A stretch of DNA of 64,000 nucleotides, taken from JBHJHP01 sp042219855 (lineage in GTDB: Bacteria > Bacteroidota > Bacteroidia > Bacteroidales > UBA5342). The notes under the pieces are model-generated. The model ran no database searches. It was not told where the DNA came from and saw only the letters and a program-made list of their open reading frames with translations. Position 1 is the first letter of the stretch. Each line of letters starts with the position of its first letter. The stretch spans positions 310,001 to 374,000 of the forward strand of contig NZ_JBHJHP010000004.1 in the NCBI RefSeq assembly GCF_042219855.1, read 5' to 3'. Positions 18,208-27,530 of the stretch are shown in pieces. The translations under genes were made by a program, and so were the position numbers.

Positions 18208-21200
18208 ATGAACAAGAAAGTCTTATTTCTTGTATTGTGGGGGTTGGTTACGCAGATTTATGCACAACCACAATATTCACCTTCAAATACAGGTAATTAC
18301 ACATTTAATTACCAATCAAACCAGTTAGGGATTACGGGAATGATTGGAGAAGCTTATCTGGGCAACGATACAAAATTAATTGCCAGCGACAGATCCATTT
18401 CTATTGGATTTCCTTATGATTTAAAATACACACAGGATGCATTTAATGGTGGTCTTTTTGCCTCCAAAGGATATTACAGCGATTTTGTTAAGCTGCAATG
18501 GGAATTGTACTCTATTGATTTGGTTACACAGATTAAAATTTACAGGAAAAAACTTTCTGACGGGGATGAGCTATACCGTTTGGTAGGTACCCTCTCCAGC
18601 GATGAAAGCACCTGGCAGGACGTATATGCAGAACCAGGACAGATGTATGCCTATAAGGTAATCGCTGATGGTGTGTGGGATACCGAAATTCCGGGATTAA
18701 ATCGCATTGATGGCGTCGGTTTTCGTGTTACGTCAGCTACGGTAACAGGGCGTATAACTTACAAGGGAGGCAATATAGTTGAAGGTGTTAAGGTATTTGC
18801 AGAACCGGAAATTCCCAGCAAGGAGGGGGAGTATAGTTACCATTTCCCCGAAAGCATTTTGGGAAATTATGGACTGGTAAACCCGGTAACACCAGCTGAC
18901 TTGTCAAATGGCGCTTCAGTTCAGGCGTGGGTGAAGCCAACATGGTTTAACAATAAGGTATATAATCCGGTATTCTCTTTAGGTACCAGTTTGTCTTTTG
19001 GATTTAAACAAAACACAGACAGCACATGGCTTTATGTAACAATGGGTGATATGGAAATGGGATCCAAACAAATCGCTGACAGCATAATGCAGGATTTTAT
19101 GCAGCTTAGTTTAAGTTGGTTTGCACAGGGAGACAGTTGCCAGCTCTACCTGAACGGAAGTCTGTTTATGTCTGCAAACTTCCCGGGTAAAGAAGTGGGC
19201 CAGTCAAAATGGTTCATTGGCGGTGCCAGTAAAGGGAATACGATGTTATATTTTTCAGGTTATATGGATGAAATTAAGCTTTGGGAAAACTCCTTTAGTG
19301 CCGATGATGTATATCGTACATTCGATGCTTATGAAAATCCGAATAATTCCAACCTGGTAGGTTACTGGAAAATGAACGAAGGTGGTGGTCGTAATTTTTA
19401 TGACATATCAAGATTAAACAGCAATTTTAATGAGAATCATGCTTCCATAGTTAGTGTCAACAATAATTATGATGCCAGATTTTCAACCTATGTTCCTTCG
19501 GCTTCACGACTGGGATATAAAGCTGTATCGGACGAGAATGGCAATTACGTCATCGCGGGTATTGCCTATTCATCGGGAGGCTCGTATTTCAGGGTTGTTC
19601 CATCCATGGGAATCCATCAGTTCGATCCTACCAATAAACTGCTCTATATCAGTCAGGAATCATCTGTGTTTAACAATACTGACTTTACTGACATATCCTC
19701 TTTCAGGGTAACGGGAACTGTTATGTACGCAGGAACCAGGTATCCGGTACAGGATGTATACCTGAAGGTAGATGGCGTTATCGTTTCCGATGAGAAGAAA
19801 CAACCTGTACGCACAAACGGACAGGGAGAATTTGATATAGATGTACCCATTGGTGAACATTATATTTCAATAGAGAAAAACGGACATGTCTTTGAATCGG
19901 CCTACTGGCCGGCTCTGGATGAATATGGAAATACGACATATTTCGATTTTCAGGATGATGTTTATGGTGTCAGTTTTAGTGATACAACCAAACTGACACT
20001 GGTAGGTAAAATTGTTGGCGGTCCTGTTGAAGGTCAAAAAGCCACAGGATCTTTGACGGATCCAACAACCAATAACATTGGACAGGTCAAGGTTACACTT
20101 ACAACAGAACGCGGTGTAGACCTGTGGAATAATGATCCAACCGTTTCATTTACCACAGATGTAAATAATGGAACCTATAAGATTGAGCTGTTGCCTGAAA
20201 AATTTATTTTACAGGGAGCCCCGACAACCATAAATCCCGGTATATCTTTTAATCGTGCAAGCGATGGATTACCCATTGATATGTCGAATAAATTCAATCT
20301 GCAATATACCATCGATTCAATTTTCAGTGACACTGTTGTTAGCGGTGAAACGAAAAAAATATTTGAAAAAGTAGATACGGTACTGGCTTATAACCATAAC
20401 CGGGACTGGATATGGCGTTCTTCACCTCAAATGAAGATTACTAATAAAAATGACTCAGCTTATTGGGGCGAGAAAACGTATAATTACAATGTGAATAGGG
20501 ATTCCAGCATTACAATTCCTCTTGTTCAAAGGGAAAGTGACGAGAGTTATACCTATTTACTGGGACATCCTGTTTTCTTACAACTGAACACCTATGACAT
20601 AAAGATAGCCGTGGTGGAACCATACATCAATGCAGATAATAATCAGGTGTCAACGGTACCGGTTAATGACGGTACAGTTGTGATTGAAAATCAGTTTGCC
20701 AATACCAATAAACTCGATGCACTTAAGCTCAATGGAAAAGGCATTGCCATACATACCTTTATGGGTGGAATTCCTCTGGAGGCAGATCCTTATACCAAAA
20801 ACATTAATTTTAAACTCAAGGTTGGTGATAATTATATTCCGGGAGCAGAAATTACCCGTGCCTGTTATGTATTAGGTGGAAAACTTGCAGGGGGCCTTAA
20901 TTTCGTTACCGGTCCCGATGAAATTGATTTTATTCTGCGTGATCCTCCTGGATCAAATAGTTATTCCTATTTTAATAAGGGATTTACTGTCAGTAATACC
21001 ACGGTGAGCTCGGCCGCTACCGGCACCGGCGGTGACCTTGATATCCTTTATATGATGGGGGTGGATGTTAAAACTTCCAGTGGACTTGGATTTGAAGTAA
21101 TAACGGATATTGATGTTATCAATGAAATAGGTCTTTCAACCAGTCATTCGTATAAAAGAAACGATGACAATACCTTTACATCTACAAAAACATATCAGTT

Positions 21201-24200
21201 CAATTATTCAACCCAGAGCAATTCTTTGTTCGTGGGAGATATGGGTGATGTCTTCTTTGGACATGGTACCAACATCTATTATGGGGCTGCTACAAATATT
21301 AAAATTATCAGGGATAATACAGGCAATTATAAGGTAGGTAATAAAAAGGCACTTATAGTAGGCAAAACAGAGACAACCGATTTTATATATACCCAAAATC
21401 ATATTGAAAATTATCTTATACCAAACCTGATTAATTTGCGCAATCAGTTGTTTGATAGCTTAACATATATATCACACCTTTCTCCCTCAGATGCCAGGTA
21501 TGGCTTAAGCAATACTGATCCGGTATTTAATAATCAACATGTCGATACGACCTCCACAACCATCAGGGGGCCATCTTACGATTTTGTGTTCCAGGCAGGA
21601 ACACCTTCCGATACTGTAAAAAATGAAGTGGAAGAGTACAATAAACTGATCAATCACTGGAAAAAGATACTGGCTAAAAATGAACTGCTTAAACTGACTG
21701 CATCAGATAATTTTAATGATAACAATGAGTATAATAATTTATCTTTTGATGCCGGAGCAAGTATAGAGTCATCAGTTACAGTTGATACGACCAAGGTATC
21801 TTCCTCGTCATTTGAATGGAATGTTGATTTTGGCGTTGCAACATCTCTAGGGATAGAGGTTAATGGATTAGGATTCAAAGTGCAGGGTAAGGAACGCATT
21901 CATAAAGGTGGTGTGGATACAAAAACCAGTTCAACATCCTTAAGTCAAACCGTTGGTTTTAAGCTTGAAGATGGAGATATTGGCGACTATTTTTCGGTGG
22001 ATGTAAAGAAAGACCGAGTGTTTGGTTCCCCGGTATTTATTTTGCGTGGAGGACAATCTTCCTGTCCGGCTGAACCGGGATACAACACGAAGTTCCTGCA
22101 ACCTGAGCTAAAACCGGTTTTATTAGCGGAAATTGACGAATATGTCGACAATTTGATAGGAAATTTATCCTGGGACGAAAAAATAGATTTAATGGATGGC
22201 GGCGCTCCGGTTTCCTTCGATGATATGTTCAGGGAACACAGCAGGGCTGCTGATAATGAATACAAGGATTTCTATAAGGATTATTACATGCCCGGTGTTG
22301 AAATCAGTTCCGGAACAATGCAACGGGAGTCACCGGTAATAACAGCAGAGAGACTTTTCATTTCCAATGTGCCGGAAGGCCAGCAAGCTGTATTCAGCAT
22401 TTATCTTTCCAACACCAGCGATGTAGACCTTGATGCCTGGTATGGTCTCTTTGTCGATCCGGCCACCAACCCGGATGGTGCCATTCTTAAAGTAGACGGC
22501 AAAGCACTGGTGGGAGGAATTACTGTATTGGTTCCCGCAGGAAAAACAGTAACGAAAACTCTTACAGTGGAGAAAGGAAGAAGTGAGGTAAACCTGTATC
22601 AGGATCTGGATATCATAATGCATTCCCTTTGTCAATTCGATCCAACGGATGATGTACCCGATATTTCAGACACCTTGACCATAACGGCGGAATTTACAAA
22701 AAGCTGCACAGAGATTGAGATTACGAATCCACGCGATAACTGGGTCGTTAATAACAGCTTTAAAAAGGAATCCGGAAGGTATGAAATGCCCGTAAAGTTT
22801 AGTGGGTATGATCTTAACCATGGCAAGTTCACCAGCTTTATCTTCCAGTACAAATTTTCAGAAGGCAACCAGTGGAATACGGTTCAAACGTTTGTTGACG
22901 GAATGTCCGGTGAAGATACTACGGACATTGCAGGAAATCCTACCACTACCTTTATCTGGGATATGACGGATCTGCAAAACAGGAATTATGATTTGCGTGC
23001 AATAACCTATTGCTCAGATGGTTCTGTTTATGAATCAGAAATAGTTTCAGGCGTATACGACAGTAAACCTCCGAAAGTTTTTGGATCACCGCAGCCGGCG
23101 GATGCCATCCTTTCACCAAACAGTGAAATTTTGCTCCCATTTGATGAAGATATTCAGGCAGGGATTTTTGGTAAGGCCAATATTTCCCTGACTGGAATTC
23201 AGAACGGAACGGACCTGCGCGATTATGATTATGTATTACACGATGCCAGCCTGCATTTTGACGGCGTATCGCAGAATATGACTGTCCTGCAGAATATAAA
23301 CCTGAACTATACACCGTTTACAGTTGAGTTTTGGGCCAAACGGGAACGAACAGGGGTGGAAGAATGCCTTATTTCCCATGGTGATGCCAACAGTGGCGGA
23401 CTCTGGCTCGGGTTTAATGCAGATGATCAGCTGGTCATGAAACTGAATGGCGAGGCCTTAACTTCCCTAGCTACGTTTACCAATGTTGGCGTTTATAACC
23501 ATTATGCTGTGGTATTTGATAACGGTGGCAAAGATGAATCAAACGAAATGCGAATGATCATAGCTCAGGGAGATGAAACCTTCACTCCATCCAAAAAAAT
23601 AAATGTGAATTACTTTGGAAGTGCCTCGTTGATGATAGCGAATGACGGGACACATGGTTTTAAAGGAAATATACACAGTCTTCGTATCTGGAATCAGGCT
23701 TCAACCATGAGCCAGGTTACGGCACGTCGTTATACCATTTTAAACGGATATGAGAAAGGCCTGATTGGTGCCTGGGCCATGGATGATGCGTTTGGTAGTC
23801 TGGCAGAAGATAAGGCTTTCTCACGGCATGGACAGGTGAATGCGACCTGGAGCATTTTCAAGCAGGGATCTGCCCTGGCTCTGAATGGTGGCTATGCCCT
23901 TTTCAATTCTGCACAACTGGAAATGACCAATACGTCAGACTTCACAGTAGAGTTCTGGTTTAAAACAGCAAAACCATCCACAGATGAATATTTGCTTTCA
24001 AACGGAAAGGCAGATGGCTCAGACAGTTCGCCTTTAAAATGGGCTGTTGTTGCTGCATCGGACGGAACGATAAAAATCATGAACGATGGAAAAATCTTTG
24101 TGACAGATGGTACTTCCTATCTGGATAACAACTGGCATCACTTCGCACTGGTCGTAAATCGCAGAGGCAACATGACTGTTTACCTGGATGGTATAGGTAA

Positions 24201-26541
24201 AATCAGCGGGTCTGCTACAGAAGTGACCGGAATGGGAGGTGCCTACATCGCACTGGGAGCCCGGTATTATCTGAAAAATGCTTCTGAAAGTGCTGCAGAT
24301 ATGTTTTTTAACGGAGTCCTTGATGAACTGCGAATATGGAACGCTGCCCGAACACAGGTCAATATTCAGGAACTGATGAATCACTCATTGTATGGCAATG
24401 AAAAGGGACTCAAGGCTTACTTCCCGTTTGAGGATGTGACGGTTACTGACCCATCGGTTAATAATCAGACACTGGTTAATATGACAATGGATGAAAATGC
24501 CATTGCCGGGGATTGTGAACTGTTTGATGGTTCGGCATTTTCTCTGGAAACCGCAGCCATAAAGCTGGCCAGACCACTTGGCTCAATTCCGTTCGATTAT
24601 ACCATAAATGGCAACCAGATACTGATATCACCGAATATTGATGCATCGCGTATCGAAAATACTGTATTAAATATCAGTGTGGACGGTGTGTATGATTTAT
24701 ATGGAAACCGCATGGAGTCTACTGTGTCATGGACTGCTTTTGTAGATAAGAACCAGTTGGTATGGCAAAAACAGGAAATTTCACTTGAATGTGTGCCAGA
24801 CAATACACCTGTATTTACTCTGACAATTGAGAATAAGGGCGGAACAACCGAATACTGGCAGTTAGAGAACCTTCCGGTTTGGCTGACAGCTGACATCACG
24901 ATGGGAACGCTCGGTCCTCTTTCATCACAGGATGTTGTCTTCACGGTTAATCCGGCCATTAATGTAGGCCAATACAGCCACGATATTTATGTCAACGGAA
25001 ACCTGGATTACAATGAAAGGTGTAAAATCAATCTTTCTGTTAAAGATGAAGAACCGGAATGGTCCGTGGATCCGAATGATTACGAAACCTCCATGTCCGT
25101 AATTGGAAAACTGAGTATTGCAGGAGAATTATCCATGGATGTCAATGATGTGGTTGCTGCATTTATCGATGAAAGCTGCCGGGGTTCAGCTCATGTACAG
25201 TATATCCGGGATCGTGACCTTTATTTGGTAAACCTTACCATTCATGGAAATATGAATGAAACGGGTACCGTGACCTTCAATGTCTGGGATGCCGGTACAG
25301 GCAATTTGTATACCTCAGTCACTCCGTCGTTTGCATTTAATGCGAATGGCATTATGGGTGAACCGTCAGACCCAGTCGATATTTCCACAACCAATGATGT
25401 AGGTAAGGAAATACCGATTAAAGCAGGATGGAACTGGATGTCGTTCAACCTGGCTTCTGACCAGTTGAACAGTACCAACATGTTGCTTGCCAGCATACAA
25501 TCGGCTACCTATGATGAGATCAAATCGAAATTACTTTTTGATTCGTATGTTGAAGGTACCGGTTGGGACGGAACACTTACGGACAGTGGCTATGTTGTGA
25601 CTCAATCCTATAAGCTGAAAAACAGTTATAAGGATACGTTAAAGGTATCCGGCATACCTGTTTCTACGGCCTCTCATCCTATCCGGATAGAAAATGGATG
25701 GAACTGGATTGGTTACACGCCACAGCATAAAATGCCTGTTGAGAGTGCGTTGAGTTATTATGAGCCTGCACACGGAGATTTGATCAAAAATCAGGTTCAG
25801 TTCAGTATGTTTGATCAGGATCTGGGTTGGATTGGAAGTCTGACATATATGAAACCCAATGAAGGTTATATGTATCACTCCGAAAATGATACTACAGGAT
25901 CATTTGTATTTCCTCAGGAAACCTTATTTAAGGGTGTGGGAATACCAGAAGCATATGGATTCCCTGACGTTTCTCTTAACCATTATGAGTTCAATATGTC
26001 GGCCTTTGCCATTGCAACAGGTGATGTCAGGGTGACCAGGGAAACCGAACTCCGGGCGCTGAATCATGACGGAAACGTTGTTGGCATAGTGAATCCTGTT
26101 AATGTGCTGGATGACTGGCTTTTCCCGATAACAATTGCAGGTAATGCAGAGCAGGGTGAAGTAAGTTTCCGCCTGATAAACGGATCATCGGATGTATTAA
26201 TGGCATCGGAAACCTTAAGCTATAAACCGGATGCCATTGTTGGTTCGATCAGAAATCCCCTTAAATTAACGTTTGGTGTTCATTCCGATATGTCTGTTAT
26301 GGTATCACCCAATCCATTTAATGATAAAATACGGATATGGAATATTCCGGATGATGTTACAGCGGCTGCCATTTATGATATGCAGGGGCGTTTAATCAGG
26401 CAATGGGGAAATGTTCCTTCGGATCAATTGATCTGGGATGGTAAATCATCAGACGGTTCAATGGTTGAAGGAGGTGTATATGTACTTCAGCTAAGAAACA
26501 ATACAGCGTTGGAAACTATAATGCTTGTAAAAAATAAATAG
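18208..26541 (+). CDS. Giant LamG-repeat surface protein with T9SS sorting domain (2777 aa)
   Basis: The signal peptide ends near QIYAQ. Visible modules in order: an FnIII-like region (about 105-165), a carboxypeptidase-regulatory-like module (about 178-200), LamG/concanavalin-like domain 1 (about 205-400, with GYWKMNEGGG), two further beta-sandwich modules (about 497-570 and 600-660), and a long region without recognised domains (about 800-1500). LamG-like domains 2 (about 1680-1855) and 3 (about 1890-2070) follow, then an Ig-like stretch. A WSVDPNDYE module (about 2282-2370) is shared with the next gene. Two GWNW repeats follow, and last a type A T9SS sorting domain (from about 2695: SPNPFNDK, YDMQGRLI, GGVYVLQL). 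It would be exported by T9SS and attached at the surface, probably binding glycans or protein. No catalytic motif was seen. Confidence 0.88.
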   Translation: MNKKVLFLVLWGLVTQIYAQPQYSPSNTGNYTFNYQSNQLGITGMIGEAYLGNDTKLIASDRSISIGFPYDLKYTQDAFNGGLFASKGYYSDFVKLQWELYSIDLVTQIKIYRKKLSDGDELYRLVGTLSSDESTWQDVYAEPGQMYAYKVIADGVWDTEIPGLNRIDGVGFRVTSATVTGRITYKGGNIVEGVKVFAEPEIPSKEGEYSYHFPESILGNYGLVNPVTPADLSNGASVQAWVKPTWFNNKVYNPVFSLGTSLSFGFKQNTDSTWLYVTMGDMEMGSKQIADSIMQDFMQLSLSWFAQGDSCQLYLNGSLFMSANFPGKEVGQSKWFIGGASKGNTMLYFSGYMDEIKLWENSFSADDVYRTFDAYENPNNSNLVGYWKMNEGGGRNFYDISRLNSNFNENHASIVSVNNNYDARFSTYVPSASRLGYKAVSDENGNYVIAGIAYSSGGSYFRVVPSMGIHQFDPTNKLLYISQESSVFNNTDFTDISSFRVTGTVMYAGTRYPVQDVYLKVDGVIVSDEKKQPVRTNGQGEFDIDVPIGEHYISIEKNGHVFESAYWPALDEYGNTTYFDFQDDVYGVSFSDTTKLTLVGKIVGGPVEGQKATGSLTDPTTNNIGQVKVTLTTERGVDLWNNDPTVSFTTDVNNGTYKIELLPEKFILQGAPTTINPGISFNRASDGLPIDMSNKFNLQYTIDSIFSDTVVSGETKKIFEKVDTVLAYNHNRDWIWRSSPQMKITNKNDSAYWGEKTYNYNVNRDSSITIPLVQRESDESYTYLLGHPVFLQLNTYDIKIAVVEPYINADNNQVSTVPVNDGTVVIENQFANTNKLDALKLNGKGIAIHTFMGGIPLEADPYTKNINFKLKVGDNYIPGAEITRACYVLGGKLAGGLNFVTGPDEIDFILRDPPGSNSYSYFNKGFTVSNTTVSSAATGTGGDLDILYMMGVDVKTSSGLGFEVITDIDVINEIGLSTSHSYKRNDDNTFTSTKTYQFNYSTQSNSLFVGDMGDVFFGHGTNIYYGAATNIKIIRDNTGNYKVGNKKALIVGKTETTDFIYTQNHIENYLIPNLINLRNQLFDSLTYISHLSPSDARYGLSNTDPVFNNQHVDTTSTTIRGPSYDFVFQAGTPSDTVKNEVEEYNKLINHWKKILAKNELLKLTASDNFNDNNEYNNLSFDAGASIESSVTVDTTKVSSSSFEWNVDFGVATSLGIEVNGLGFKVQGKERIHKGGVDTKTSSTSLSQTVGFKLEDGDIGDYFSVDVKKDRVFGSPVFILRGGQSSCPAEPGYNTKFLQPELKPVLLAEIDEYVDNLIGNLSWDEKIDLMDGGAPVSFDDMFREHSRAADNEYKDFYKDYYMPGVEISSGTMQRESPVITAERLFISNVPEGQQAVFSIYLSNTSDVDLDAWYGLFVDPATNPDGAILKVDGKALVGGITVLVPAGKTVTKTLTVEKGRSEVNLYQDLDIIMHSLCQFDPTDDVPDISDTLTITAEFTKSCTEIEITNPRDNWVVNNSFKKESGRYEMPVKFSGYDLNHGKFTSFIFQYKFSEGNQWNTVQTFVDGMSGEDTTDIAGNPTTTFIWDMTDLQNRNYDLRAITYCSDGSVYESEIVSGVYDSKPPKVFGSPQPADAILSPNSEILLPFDEDIQAGIFGKANISLTGIQNGTDLRDYDYVLHDASLHFDGVSQNMTVLQNINLNYTPFTVEFWAKRERTGVEECLISHGDANSGGLWLGFNADDQLVMKLNGEALTSLATFTNVGVYNHYAVVFDNGGKDESNEMRMIIAQGDETFTPSKKINVNYFGSASLMIANDGTHGFKGNIHSLRIWNQASTMSQVTARRYTILNGYEKGLIGAWAMDDAFGSLAEDKAFSRHGQVNATWSIFKQGSALALNGGYALFNSAQLEMTNTSDFTVEFWFKTAKPSTDEYLLSNGKADGSDSSPLKWAVVAASDGTIKIMNDGKIFVTDGTSYLDNNWHHFALVVNRRGNMTVYLDGIGKISGSATEVTGMGGAYIALGARYYLKNASESAADMFFNGVLDELRIWNAARTQVNIQELMNHSLYGNEKGLKAYFPFEDVTVTDPSVNNQTLVNMTMDENAIAGDCELFDGSAFSLETAAIKLARPLGSIPFDYTINGNQILISPNIDASRIENTVLNISVDGVYDLYGNRMESTVSWTAFVDKNQLVWQKQEISLECVPDNTPVFTLTIENKGGTTEYWQLENLPVWLTADITMGTLGPLSSQDVVFTVNPAINVGQYSHDIYVNGNLDYNERCKINLSVKDEEPEWSVDPNDYETSMSVIGKLSIAGELSMDVNDVVAAFIDESCRGSAHVQYIRDRDLYLVNLTIHGNMNETGTVTFNVWDAGTGNLYTSVTPSFAFNANGIMGEPSDPVDISTTNDVGKEIPIKAGWNWMSFNLASDQLNSTNMLLASIQSATYDEIKSKLLFDSYVEGTGWDGTLTDSGYVVTQSYKLKNSYKDTLKVSGIPVSTASHPIRIENGWNWIGYTPQHKMPVESALSYYEPAHGDLIKNQVQFSMFDQDLGWIGSLTYMKPNEGYMYHSENDTTGSFVFPQETLFKGVGIPEAYGFPDVSLNHYEFNMSAFAIATGDVRVTRETELRALNHDGNVVGIVNPVNVLDDWLFPITIAGNAEQGEVSFRLINGSSDVLMASETLSYKPDAIVGSIRNPLKLTFGVHSDMSVMVSPNPFNDKIRIWNIPDDVTAAAIYDMQGRLIRQWGNVPSDQLIWDGKSSDGSMVEGGVYVLQLRNNTALETIMLVKNK

Positions 26542-26551
26542 GATTTAAATA

Positions 26552-26594
26552 AATAAATGGGGCTGTCCGTAACGAAAAGGCAGTCTCATTTATT
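26552..26594 (+). terminator. Terminator-like hairpin between the giant and small T9SS genes
   Basis: A 16-bp stem (26552-26567 with 26579-26594), with four G-U pairs and an 11-base loop. There is no clear U-run after it and the next start codon is 16 bases downstream, so it may be a partial terminator or an attenuator. Its core GGCTGTC also occurs in the terminator at 16899. Confidence 0.45.
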
Positions 26595-26609
26595 AGAATA
26601 ATTATTCAA

Positions 26610-27278
26610 ATGCGAAAAATAAGATATATTATTTTCTTCATCGTGATGCTTATGGCTGTTTGGGCTGAGGCAGAGGATGACTGGAATGTAAATCCTAACC
26701 TGTATGAATACAGTATGACCATTACAGGAATATGCATGTCAAATGATTCGTTGTATGAAGAAACACCCGACATAATTGTAGCTGCCTTTAATGCGGTAGG
26801 TGAATGTGTGGGTAAATCCACCTCCCGGTATTATTCAAGTATGGATAAATACAGGATACCTTTACTGATTTATGGAAACTCTGCCGGAGAAAAAATTTCA
26901 TTTAAGGCTTATTTTCCTGAATTCAAACAGTTTATCAGGATTGTAGATTCCGTTGTGTTTGAGGTGAATGATTCAAAAGGTAATTTTAAAGACCCGATCA
27001 TCTGGTCTTTATTGGAAACTCCCGATAGTAGCATTACACAGGTGGAAGATCCTTTGTTGTATCCTAATCCTGCCCGGGATGAACTGAATATTGCCATTCC
27101 GCCGGATTATATAAATGCCGGTTTTACAGTGATGAATTTAAGAGGTGCCAGGTTCATGGAAGGGAAACTGGATTCAAAGGTAAATCAGCTCAATATTGGC
27201 AACTTAACTTCTGGCTATTATATCATTAAACTTTATAATGGTGATAAGACAAAGAGCCTTAAGTTTGTCAGGGATTAA
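26610..27278 (+). CDS. Small secreted protein with T9SS type A sorting domain
   Basis: A 222-residue protein with a signal peptide (IIFFIVMLMAVWAEAE). Residues 24-105 form a module starting DDWNVNPNLYEYSMTITG and containing DIIVAAF, GECVGKS and LLIYGN. It is clearly homologous to residues of about 2282-2370 of the upstream giant (EPEWSVDPNDYETSMSVIG, DVVAAF, CRGSA, LTIHGN). The C-terminal 75 residues are a T9SS type A sorting domain (LLYPNPARDELNI; VMNLRGARF; LTSGYYIIKLYNGDKTKSLKFV). The pairing suggests that the two proteins arose by duplication of the giant's C-terminal end or act together at the surface; the role is unknown. Confidence 0.85.
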   Translation: MRKIRYIIFFIVMLMAVWAEAEDDWNVNPNLYEYSMTITGICMSNDSLYEETPDIIVAAFNAVGECVGKSTSRYYSSMDKYRIPLLIYGNSAGEKISFKAYFPEFKQFIRIVDSVVFEVNDSKGNFKDPIIWSLLETPDSSITQVEDPLLYPNPARDELNIAIPPDYINAGFTVMNLRGARFMEGKLDSKVNQLNIGNLTSGYYIIKLYNGDKTKSLKFVRD

Positions 27279-27343
27279 GTTTAGAGCTGTTGGAAAATTT
27301 GCAGACTGCATAGATCGGGTAGAATAGTGGTTTAATGTATTCA

Positions 27344-27377
27344 TAAAAAAAGAGGAAATCCTTATCGAATTTCCTCT
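27344..27377 (-). terminator. Intrinsic terminator of the tRNA-Ala gene
   Basis: A perfect 9-bp stem AGAGGAAAT/ATTTCCTCT (27351-27359, 27369-27377) with a 9-base loop. On the minus strand it is followed by TTTTTTT, just beyond the tRNA 3' end. Confidence 0.85.
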
Positions 27378-27380
27378 CTG

Positions 27381-27454
27381 TGGAGAATACGGGAGTCGAA
27401 CCCGTGACCTCTTGACTGCCAGTCAAGCACTCTAGCCAACTGAGCTAATTCCCC
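27381..27454 (-). tRNA. tRNA-Ala (anticodon GGC)
   Basis: A 74-base cloverleaf on the minus strand: acceptor GGGGAAT/ATTCTCC with discriminator A, a D arm GCTC/GAGT, an anticodon stem CTTGA/TCAAG around the loop CTGGCAG (anticodon GGC, reading GCC), and a T arm ACGGG-TTCGACT-CCCGT. The third acceptor pair is G-U, the alanine identity element. CCA is not encoded, so the 3' end needs RNase Z-type cleavage and CCA addition. A single isolated tRNA gene, with its own terminator. Confidence 0.95.
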
Positions 27455-27530
27455 AATAAATCTTTTTGCGGTGCAAATATATAATTTTTTGTAAAACTAT
27501 TTTTTGTGTGACGTAAATTTTACAAAAATA

